Positions 7,687 to 15,126 of a stretch of 64,000 nt of DNA are shown here, one piece after another. Each line of letters opens with the position of its first letter. Position 1 is the stretch's first letter. The position numbers were made by a program, and so were the translations under genes. The notes under the pieces were generated by a model. That model did not search any database. It was given only the letters and a program-made list of their open reading frames with translations, and was not told where the DNA came from. This DNA comes from an uncultured bacterium (GTDB lineage: Bacteria > Vulcanimicrobiota > Xenobia > Xenobiales > Xenobiaceae). Location: contig CAKUDB010000010.1 of assembly GCA_934644775.1 (NCBI GenBank), positions 16,423 to 80,422 on the forward strand, written 5' to 3'.

Positions 7687-10027
7687 AGCTTGCTGTCATT
7701 GCAAAGAGGTGAATCTTGTCGGCAGCAAAGGTGATAAGCCAACCGACGCTGACCGTCTTTTTGTGATGGTAGGCAACCCGAATGTCGGTAAAACAACGCT
7801 AATTAACGCTATTTCTGGTGCTTCCCTGCGTATTGGCAACTGGCCCGGTACTACTGTAGAGCGCATGGAAACCCACTTTATATACCATTGCCGTTCCCAA
7901 GAATTGTCAGATTCTGGTACTCCCCAAGAAAATGATACCCAAAGTACCGGTGTCGAGGCAGAGTCTGAGACTAAGCAGTCTACCAACTCGGTTCTTTCTT
8001 CCCAGCCAGAAGAAGCCGAAGAGGCTTCTATTAAGGTCCATTTGGTCGATTTGCCTGGAGCTTACGGTTTGGCGGCTTCCAGTGCAGAAGAAAAAGTCAC
8101 TCGTGACGAGTTGCTTACTCGTATGCCTGATGCGGTTATCGATGTAATAGACGCAGGCAACTTAGAGCGCAATTTAGCTATGACTATCGAGCTTATAGAG
8201 CTGGGTGTGCCTGTAGTGGTAGCTCTGAATTTACTCGATGAAGCCAAAGAAAAGGGTATGAAGCCTAACATTGAGGCTTTATCTGAAGCTTTGGATTTAC
8301 CCGTAGTACCTACGGTAGCTGTCAAAGAAGAAGGCGTACAGGAACTTATGCGCCATGCCATAGCCGCTAAGCGCAGTAAGCTCAAGATAGAGTATCCTGC
8401 CGAGATAGAAAAAGCCATTGAAGATCTGTCCTCCTTTTTGGATACTCCGGCTGCTCGTTGGATCTCCGTAGCTGCTCTAGTCGGCGACAAGTTGGAAGAC
8501 TTAGATAAGCCTATTGAGGGCCCCGCTCAAGAAGAGAGCGAAAGAGCTCACCAATCTATCAAGATTCCTTCCGACTTTAGAAAGAAGGCTGAGTATTATC
8601 GTAAAAAGTTCGCTGAAAGTGGTATCGATTGTTTCTTAGAAATTGCCGATACTCGCTATCGCTTAGCTAGAAAACTGGCTGAACTAGGCCAATCTGCTCC
8701 AGCGGGCGTCCATAAGCTTACCGCTGCTATAGACAAAGTAGTGTTGCATCCTATTTTTGGTATACCGATCTTTTTGTTCTGTATGCTGATTTTGTTTCGC
8801 TTTACTTTCGCCTTTTCAGATCCGTGGGTTGCTTGGCTTAACACTATAAAAGAAGTTTTTATGGGCTGGACTGCTTCGATAGAAATGCCCAATATGGTGC
8901 GCTCATTTGTTATGAACGGCGTCTTGGAAGGTTTAGGTACAGTTTTGGCCTTTACTCCAGTTCTGTTTGTACTTTATGTGGGCATGAGCGTTTTGGAATC
9001 TAGCGGTTTCCTGGCCAGATCAGCTTTTTTGGTCGATCGCATTATGAAAGCTATGCACTTACCTGGTAAAGCTTTCATTCCCATGCTAGTTGGTGTCGGT
9101 TGCAATGTCCCTGGCATTGTGGCTACTCGCACTTTAGAGTCTTTTAACGAGCGCTTGAGAGTGGCTATGGCCGTTCCCTTTGCACCTTGCAGCGCCAGAA
9201 TGGCTGTTTTTGCCTTCTTTGCCACGATCTTCTTTCCCAAAAATCCCTCTTACGCTCTATTTTTCATCTACACGATAAGTATTATCATGGGCTTATTTAC
9301 CATTTTGCTCATGAGTAAGATCTTACATTCAGATGAAACTGGCTCCATTATGGAGTTACCTCCTTACCGGTTGCCAACTATGAAAGTTATTTGGAAGCAA
9401 GCTTGGGCTCGCACTTTGAGCTTCCTGGAAAGCGCCGGCGGAGCTATTTTTATTGCCGTTATCTTTGTCTGGGTTATCAACAGCTTCCCTGTAGGTAGCG
9501 TAGATGGTAGCTATTTTGCCCGCTTGTCTCGTATTTTTACCAATTTTACTGCCACTTTCGGTATTACCGATTGGCACTTAGCCGGAGCTTTGGTGCCCGG
9601 TTTTGTTGCTAAAGAGGTTGTAGTTGGCTCATTAGCAGTTAGCTACTTTGGAGCCAGCGGTGAGGTAGCTTCTCTGACGCTGGGTAGCGGTTTGGAACAG
9701 ATTGCCGTTAGCTTTATGGAAGCCATTATCGATACTTTTAAGGCTGTATTCCAGCTTTTCGGTTTGGTTAGCTTTGGTGACGACTCCGACGGAGGCTCGG
9801 CCGGTTTAGCTGCTAAGATTCTTACTTGTGCTTCTCCGCGAGCTATTTTAGCTTACATGGTTTATGTGTTGCTTTATATGCCTTGCGTAGGTACCTTAAG
9901 TGCTTTGAAAACTGAGTTTGGCTGGAAATGGACTGGCTTTTCTATAGCTTACTCTCTGATAGTGGCTTGGATTTTAGCTGTAATTGTCTACCATCTCCCT
10001 TTGGGTAACTGGTTAGCCGGACTCTAG
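7679..10027 (+). CDS. feoB: Ferrous iron transporter FeoB
   Basis: An inner-membrane Fe2+ permease with an N-terminal GTPase-like domain. G1 is GNPNVGKTT at about residues 32-40, G2 lies in NWPGTTVE, G3 is DLPGAYGL at ~124, and G4 is NLLD. A helical GDI-like domain follows, then the core with two Gate motifs (hydrophobic helices from ~360, including GVGCNVPG and the C-terminal GFVAKEVVVGSL) and ~9-10 membrane segments. The length of 782 is normal. Unusual points are a Cys-rich start (ACCHC) and an insertion of ~50 acidic, Ser/Thr/Gln-rich residues between G2 and G3 (about 67-118), where most FeoB proteins have only a short strand. It is followed after 28 nt by feoC. Confidence 0.96.
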   Translation: MAKACCHCKEVNLVGSKGDKPTDADRLFVMVGNPNVGKTTLINAISGASLRIGNWPGTTVERMETHFIYHCRSQELSDSGTPQENDTQSTGVEAESETKQSTNSVLSSQPEEAEEASIKVHLVDLPGAYGLAASSAEEKVTRDELLTRMPDAVIDVIDAGNLERNLAMTIELIELGVPVVVALNLLDEAKEKGMKPNIEALSEALDLPVVPTVAVKEEGVQELMRHAIAAKRSKLKIEYPAEIEKAIEDLSSFLDTPAARWISVAALVGDKLEDLDKPIEGPAQEESERAHQSIKIPSDFRKKAEYYRKKFAESGIDCFLEIADTRYRLARKLAELGQSAPAGVHKLTAAIDKVVLHPIFGIPIFLFCMLILFRFTFAFSDPWVAWLNTIKEVFMGWTASIEMPNMVRSFVMNGVLEGLGTVLAFTPVLFVLYVGMSVLESSGFLARSAFLVDRIMKAMHLPGKAFIPMLVGVGCNVPGIVATRTLESFNERLRVAMAVPFAPCSARMAVFAFFATIFFPKNPSYALFFIYTISIIMGLFTILLMSKILHSDETGSIMELPPYRLPTMKVIWKQAWARTLSFLESAGGAIFIAVIFVWVINSFPVGSVDGSYFARLSRIFTNFTATFGITDWHLAGALVPGFVAKEVVVGSLAVSYFGASGEVASLTLGSGLEQIAVSFMEAIIDTFKAVFQLFGLVSFGDDSDGGSAGLAAKILTCASPRAILAYMVYVLLYMPCVGTLSALKTEFGWKWTGFSIAYSLIVAWILAVIVYHLPLGNWLAGL

Positions 10028-10055
10028 TTTTAGCTATAGTCGGGCAGGAGGTGCC

Positions 10056-10325
10056 ATGATCAAAGATTTATTGCGTTGTGTAGCTCAAGAAAAATCTTGG
10101 CCAGAGATTGCTTCTGAGCTTGGCTGCTCGGCCCAAGTGTTGGAGGCTATGCTCGATCAATTGGAGCAAGGTGGCTACTTAGTTCGCCAGGGGAGCGACT
10201 CTTCTGAGTGTGCTCCCACTGCTTGCCAGGCTTGTCTTTACAAAAAGATGTGTGCTGCCAAGGCAAAAATCAACGTCTGGAGCCTAACTGAAAAAGGCCG
10301 CCAAGCCGCCGAAATGAACGATTAA
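10056..10325 (+). CDS. feoC: FeoC-like winged-helix regulator with Cys cluster
   Basis: An 89-residue protein with an N-terminal winged-helix fold (IASELGCSAQVLEAMLDQLEQGGYL) and a wing rich in cysteine (C-x4-C-x2-C-x5-C within residues 52-66). In the FeoC family such cysteines bind an iron-sulfur cluster and the protein regulates or protects FeoB. An AGGAGGTG ribosome binding site directly precedes the ATG. Its position right after feoB and before a strong terminator marks the end of the iron operon. Confidence 0.88.
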   Translation: MIKDLLRCVAQEKSWPEIASELGCSAQVLEAMLDQLEQGGYLVRQGSDSSECAPTACQACLYKKMCAAKAKINVWSLTEKGRQAAEMND

Positions 10326-10346
10326 GTTCGGCCTTGGATCTACATT

Positions 10347-10397
10347 AAAAAGCACTTCTCGCCAGTTGCTAAAAGCTAAGGTGAGAAGTGCTTTTTT
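10347..10397 (+). terminator. Intrinsic terminator after feoC
   Basis: A perfect 14-bp inverted repeat (10347-10360 with 10383-10396) starts with A5 and ends with T6. It lies 22 nt after the feoC stop and separates the iron operon from the defence island. Confidence 0.92.
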
Positions 10398-10508
10398 CTA
10401 ATAATTTTTCTAATATTAGGATATTAGCAAATTATTAGATAATCTATCAAGAGCGTCATTGTTTTTATAAAATCGCAATTTAGTAAATCATAATCAACTA
10501 AGTTTTAA

Positions 10509-10538
10509 TTGACTAAAATATAGTTTTGTTAATATAAT
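10509..10538 (+). promoter_or_regulatory. Sigma-70-type promoter for the DUF234 ATPase gene
   Basis: TTGACT at 10509-10514 and a perfect TATAAT at 10533-10538 are separated by 18 bp in AT-rich DNA. The GTG start of the next gene lies 34 nt downstream. This is the clearest promoter in the window and makes the first defence-island gene independently transcribed. Confidence 0.75.
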
Positions 10539-10571
10539 GGGCGTATTAGCGGAAATAGGTGGTGCTTTTCA

Positions 10572-11972
10572 GTGTTTATTGGTCGAGATCGTGAGTTAGC
10601 TGCTCTTAATAAATTATATAAATCGGATAAATTTGAGTTCTGCGTTATTTATGGGCGCAGGCGAGTTGGTAAAACTGCTCTTATTAGTGAATTTATCAAA
10701 AACAAAAGGGCTATATATTTTACCAGTATTGAAAGTAACGCTAAGCAAAACTTAGAAAATTTAAGCGGTTGCATTATGGAAGATGGCTCTTCTATGCAAG
10801 TTGAAGCTTCTTTTAGCTCTTTTCAGGCTGCTTTTGAATATGTATTTAAATTGGCAACTGATACGCGCTTGATCTTAGTTATTGACGAATATCCTTATCT
10901 TGCCAGAGCTTGTGAAAGTTTAGCTTCAACTTTACAAATGCTAATAGATAAACATAAGCACAATTCTAAGCTTATGCTTGTTTTGTGTGGCTCGTCTATG
11001 TCTTATATGGAAGACGAAGTTTTAGCCTACAAGGCTCCTTTGTATGGTAGACGAACTGCTCAATTTAAGATTTTGCCTTTTGAATTTGCTGAAGTTTGCC
11101 ATTATCTGTACAATTTTAATTATCAAGATCGAGCTTTATTATATGGAGCAATTGGTGGAACTCCGCAGTATTTGTTGCAAATCGATCAAAATGTAAGTGT
11201 AGCAGAAAATATTAAGGAAATATTCTTAAATTCCAATTCCAGCCTTTTTGAAGAACCGGAAAATTTGCTTAAGCAAGAAATGCGCGAGCCCGCTCTATAC
11301 AATACTATTATTTTAGCTATTGCTAATGGCGCCTCTAAACTTTCGGAAATATCCACTAAAGTTGGCGAAACAACTGCCACTTGTTCGGTTTATTTGCGCA
11401 ATCTTATTTTGCTTGGTTTAGTGAAAAAAGAAAATCCTTATGGAGAGACGGCCACTCGCAAGACTATTTACCTTGTTGAGGACAATATGTTTCGCTTTTG
11501 GTATCGTTTTGTACTCAACAATAAATCTTTAATTGCTAGAGGGGCAGCTGATTTAGTCTTTACGCGTATCGAGCCCTATTTTTTCGAATATATGGGCCCA
11601 ATTTTTGAACAAATTTGCCAACAATATCTTTGGTATTTGCTTTTGCAAGGTCGGCTTGATATTGAGTTTACCGAACTAGGCCGCTGGTGGGGCAACGATC
11701 CTGTCGCTAAAAAGCAAACAGAAATAGATATTATGGGCGTTCAAGACAAAAGCAAAGCTCTGTTTGCCGAATGCAAGTGGATAAATGATAAAGTTGATCA
11801 AGAAGTATTAGAAACTTTAGTAAAACGCAGCCACTTATTTAATTATGCGCAAGCACAGTTATTCTTATTCAGTAAAAGCGGCTTCACTCAAAAATGCGTC
11901 GAGTTAGCCAAGCAATTAGGTAATGTGTCGTTAGTTACTTTTGATGATATAGCCAAGGAGTTTGCGAAATAG
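10572..11972 (+). CDS. AAA ATPase with C-terminal DUF234 (PD-(D/E)XK-like) domain
   Basis: A 466-residue STAND-like P-loop ATPase of the archaeal-type COG1672 family. The N-terminus has FIGRDREL, then Walker A GRRRVGKT around residues 28-35, a Walker B LILVIDEYPYL near 100, and sensor motif LMLVLCGSSMSYM near 140. A winged-helix region follows around 245-285, then the DUF234 region, which ends with EIDIMG and AECKW, matching the E-x-D...E-x-K active-site spacing of PD-(D/E)XK nucleases. The function of this family is not established; it is common in accessory regions. The GTG start has a weak AGGTGG site. The gene has its own promoter and is AT-richer than the flanking genes. I see no partner gene that would identify a known system. 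Confidence 0.85.
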   Translation: MFIGRDRELAALNKLYKSDKFEFCVIYGRRRVGKTALISEFIKNKRAIYFTSIESNAKQNLENLSGCIMEDGSSMQVEASFSSFQAAFEYVFKLATDTRLILVIDEYPYLARACESLASTLQMLIDKHKHNSKLMLVLCGSSMSYMEDEVLAYKAPLYGRRTAQFKILPFEFAEVCHYLYNFNYQDRALLYGAIGGTPQYLLQIDQNVSVAENIKEIFLNSNSSLFEEPENLLKQEMREPALYNTIILAIANGASKLSEISTKVGETTATCSVYLRNLILLGLVKKENPYGETATRKTIYLVEDNMFRFWYRFVLNNKSLIARGAADLVFTRIEPYFFEYMGPIFEQICQQYLWYLLLQGRLDIEFTELGRWWGNDPVAKKQTEIDIMGVQDKSKALFAECKWINDKVDQEVLETLVKRSHLFNYAQAQLFLFSKSGFTQKCVELAKQLGNVSLVTFDDIAKEFAK

Positions 11973-12074
11973 AATTGTTTTTGCCTAAACGCAAGGATTA
12001 TAAGTAAAAATAAGAGAAAAAATCTCAAATATTGCTATGTAATATGTAAAAATTGCTTTTTTAGGTAGTAAAAT

Positions 12075-13283
12075 ATGTTATGCCAGTTTACCGTAAGAAA
12101 TTTTAAAAGTATACGTGACGAAGCCACTTTAGATATGCAAGCAGCTTCTATTTCTGAGCATACAGACAAAATTATTAAAGCAGGTGGTAAGGACAATCTT
12201 TTACCCGTAGCTGTTATTTACGGCCCTAATGGTGGTGGCAAATCTAACGTTTTAAAAGCTTTATATGCTTTGATTGCAAGAGTTGAGCTGCCGATATTAG
12301 CTATAGGACTTGGCAAAAAGGTTAATGGCGGCTATCATATTGAGCCTTTTGCTTTCAGTAAAGAAACTATGCAGAGCCCTACCGAGTTTGAATTATTTTT
12401 TAGAACTAAGCTGGCAGAATATCGTTATCAGCTGGCTGTCAAAGAAAATATTATCCAGTACGAACGTTTAGATCGCATGAAGTTGGAAACGAAACGTCGT
12501 TCATTTTTATTTGAAAGAGACGAAAGTAAGATAGTATTAAAAGGTGCTTTGGCTAAATTAAAAGTTAGTACCGATTTATCTTCGGAAATGCCTTTATTGA
12601 GCTATTTTGGTATTACTTTTGGAAATAACGAAATAATAAAAGATGTTATCAATTGGTTTTTATTAAAGACGCAAATTTTTGATTATGGAAACCCGTTTTG
12701 GGAGCAAACAGCTTTTGTACCTTCAACAGAAGAGGAAAAGGGTAAGATCATAAAGCTAATGGAAGGTATGGGGCTTGACATAGTCGATTTCAGGATGGAG
12801 GCTGAAGGAAATAAAATAATAGATGTTTTTACAAAACATGTTGTTGATAATTGTGAATTTGAGCTCAATTTAAAAGATGAATCTAGCGGCACAATAAAAA
12901 TTTTTGGTATGTCTCCGTTTATTATAGATAGTTTAAATAGTGGTAAAACGCTAATTATTGATGAATTAGATGCTAAAATTCATCCGGCATTACTGCGTTA
13001 TGTTATAGATTTATTTACTGATATGGAAATAAATAAACATGGTGCTCAGCTTATCTTCACTTCTCATGAACTTTCAACTATGAATGCAGACGTATTTAGG
13101 CGCGATGAAATTTGGTTTGTGGCTAAAGGCGAAGAGCAAAATTCTAAGCTTTATTCCTTGGTAGAATTTAAGACTGAAAAGGGAAAACACGCACGTAAAG
13201 ATGCTAGATATGATAAGCAATATTTAGAAGGCAAGTACGGCGCTGATCCATATCTTAACAAGATTAACAATTGGGGGAAATAA
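12075..13283 (+). CDS. rloA: RloA-like AAA15/ABC-type ATPase
   Basis: A 402-residue ATPase of the COG1106 group (RloA, AriA and OLD relatives). Features: RNFKSIRDEATL start, Walker A GPNGGGKS at 50-57, an ABC-type signature region DESSGT near 273-278, Walker B TLIIDELDAKIHP around 291-303 and the H-loop TSHEL near 336. It therefore looks catalytically intact. In RloAB-type loci this ATPase is paired with an RloB effector, and the next gene 3 nt downstream is exactly that, but truncated. RloAB occurs within restriction loci (first named in Campylobacter jejuni type I loci) and is considered an anti-phage module. Upstream sequence is AT-rich without a clear promoter. Confidence 0.85.
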   Translation: MLCQFTVRNFKSIRDEATLDMQAASISEHTDKIIKAGGKDNLLPVAVIYGPNGGGKSNVLKALYALIARVELPILAIGLGKKVNGGYHIEPFAFSKETMQSPTEFELFFRTKLAEYRYQLAVKENIIQYERLDRMKLETKRRSFLFERDESKIVLKGALAKLKVSTDLSSEMPLLSYFGITFGNNEIIKDVINWFLLKTQIFDYGNPFWEQTAFVPSTEEEKGKIIKLMEGMGLDIVDFRMEAEGNKIIDVFTKHVVDNCEFELNLKDESSGTIKIFGMSPFIIDSLNSGKTLIIDELDAKIHPALLRYVIDLFTDMEINKHGAQLIFTSHELSTMNADVFRRDEIWFVAKGEEQNSKLYSLVEFKTEKGKHARKDARYDKQYLEGKYGADPYLNKINNWGK

Positions 13284-13286
13284 ATC

Positions 13287-13493
13287 GTGGCTTTTAAAGA
13301 TTATTGGAAAAAGAAGCGCCGTCAGGAGTGTATTAGAGAGAGGCGAGAGCACTACATTTTTTGCGAAGGTGAGTGCACTGAACCCAACTATTTTGGCTGT
13401 TTAATTGGCAATTTTAAGCACTTGACCATTTATGGGGCAGGGAAGAAGCTTGGTGGCGGTAATATATGGGGCGCGAAAGAATTTTGTGCTTAA
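13287..13493 (+). pseudogene. rloB: RloB-like effector, 3'-truncated remnant
   Basis: Only 68 residues remain of a protein that is normally ~200 or more. The start (basic KKKRRQECIRERR, then YIFCEGECTEPNYF) is the characteristic N-terminus of the RloB family; the EGECTE piece resembles the first glutamate motif of Toprim/OLD nucleases. After TIYGAGKKLGGGN the reading frame ends at 13493, and the missing C-terminal part, where the Asp motifs of a Toprim-type active site would sit, is not found in any frame because the mod gene begins 13 nt later. The GTG start at 13287 follows the rloA stop by 3 nt, so it was once an operon partner. I infer a deletion or replacement by the type III module. Confidence 0.75.
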
Positions 13494-13506
13494 GGAATTA
13501 CCAAAA

Positions 13507-15111
13507 ATGCCAACTTTAGAGTGGATAGGCAAAGAAAAAGTTATCAATCATCACCAGGATGTGCCTTTTAGAGTGTTGGAAAGGCAATATAGCTTTGATA
13601 CATTAGGCCAACATCAAGAAGATAATGGCAGCCAAAATATGATTATTCATGGCGATAATTTGGAAGCTTTGAAAGCTCTTTTGCCCCAATATGAAGGGCG
13701 CGTCAAGTGCATTTATATCGATCCACCTTACAATACTGGCAACGAAGGTTGGATCTACAACGATAATGTGAGCGATCCCAAAATCAAAAAATGGCTCGGC
13801 GAAGTAGTTGGTAAGGAAGGCGAAGATTTAAGCCGTCACGACAAATGGCTTTGCATGATGTATCCGCGCTTAAAGCTTTTACATAAACTTTTAGCCGAAG
13901 ATGGCGCCATTTTTATAAGCATTGATGACAACGAGTTTGCAAATTTACGTCTAATCTGCGATGAGGTGTTTGGATTGCATAATTTTCTTGCAGATGTAAT
14001 ATGGGAAAAGTCCGATAGTCCCAGAATGGATGCGAAAATATTCTCGGCACGACATGACCACACTATCACCTATGCAAAGAATATTGAGGCTTTAAGTCTG
14101 CACAGGATTCATACAGGCGAAGTTCCGGAACACTATAATAAAATTGAAGATGATGGCAGGAGATATTATATAAAACCTCTGCGTTCCATGGGGCAAAATG
14201 ATGCCCGGGAAGCCCGTCCCAATCTCTATTATGCAATGATTGCTCCTGATGGTTCCGAGGTTTTCCCTGTTCGCACAGATGGGTCAGATGGAAACTGGCG
14301 ATGGAGCAAACAGAAAGTTGCCGAAAATTTGCCACGTATAGAATGGGTAAATGGGCGTAATGGATGGACACCTTATTACAAAATATACGCTGATGAACAA
14401 ACTGAACGTCCGCCAGAAACAATTTGGTACAACAAAGATGTTGGTAGCAACCGCACTTCAATGAATCAAATTAAGGCGATTTTTCAAGATGGAAAAACAT
14501 TTGATACACCAAAACCTGTCGGACTTATTTGTAGAATGCTCGAAATTGCTTCAGACAAAGACAGCATCATTCTCGATTCTTTTGCCGGCTCGGGTACTAC
14601 TGCTCATGCGGTATTAAATATGAATAAAGCCGACGGGGGGCAGCGTCGTTTTATTTTAATTGAAATGATGGATTATGCCGATTCTATTACCGCCGAGCGC
14701 GTGAAGCGCGTTATTCAAGGTTACGGTGAAGGTAGTAAGGCTGTGCCTGGTACTGGTGGCAATTTCAGCTATTACGAATTAGGCCAGCCTCTTTTTACTG
14801 AGCAAGGCCTAAATGAAGAAATTGAGCCGGAAAAGATTCGCCGTTATGTTTGGTTTAGTGAAACTAATCAGCCTTATCAAAAGTTGGCTAATCCCAACCA
14901 ATATTATTTAGGCAGCCACAACGACGCCGACTATTATTTTTACTATGAACCGGGAGAGACTACTACTCTAGATTATGAGTTTTTGGCTACCATTAAAAAA
15001 CGTGCTGATTATTACGTAATGTATGCCGACTGTTGCTCTTTGAGTGAAGAGAAGCTGGCTCAATTTAATATAACTTTTAAGAAAATCCCCCGCGATATTC
15101 GCCAATTTTAG
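13507..15111 (+). CDS. mod: Type III restriction-modification methyltransferase Mod
   Basis: An adenine-N6 DNA methyltransferase that recognises and methylates one strand of an asymmetric site and is needed for both modification and restriction. DPPYNTG (motif IV) is at residues 72-78 and FAGSG (motif I) near 359, the beta-class order; the target recognition region lies between them. The longer frame starts at 13432, but MPTLEWIGK at 13507 is the family start and has a TAAGGAA site (overlapping the rloB stop), giving 534 residues. The C-terminal KIRRYVWFSETNQPY and YYFYYEP segments are family-typical. Codon choice in ~13980-14560 looks unlike the flanks (more AGA/CGA/CGG), hinting at a swapped target-recognition segment. 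Operonic with res (15-nt gap). Confidence 0.93.
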   Translation: MPTLEWIGKEKVINHHQDVPFRVLERQYSFDTLGQHQEDNGSQNMIIHGDNLEALKALLPQYEGRVKCIYIDPPYNTGNEGWIYNDNVSDPKIKKWLGEVVGKEGEDLSRHDKWLCMMYPRLKLLHKLLAEDGAIFISIDDNEFANLRLICDEVFGLHNFLADVIWEKSDSPRMDAKIFSARHDHTITYAKNIEALSLHRIHTGEVPEHYNKIEDDGRRYYIKPLRSMGQNDAREARPNLYYAMIAPDGSEVFPVRTDGSDGNWRWSKQKVAENLPRIEWVNGRNGWTPYYKIYADEQTERPPETIWYNKDVGSNRTSMNQIKAIFQDGKTFDTPKPVGLICRMLEIASDKDSIILDSFAGSGTTAHAVLNMNKADGGQRRFILIEMMDYADSITAERVKRVIQGYGEGSKAVPGTGGNFSYYELGQPLFTEQGLNEEIEPEKIRRYVWFSETNQPYQKLANPNQYYLGSHNDADYYFYYEPGETTTLDYEFLATIKKRADYYVMYADCCSLSEEKLAQFNITFKKIPRDIRQF

Positions 15112-15126
15112 GGAGCTGCTGCCACT

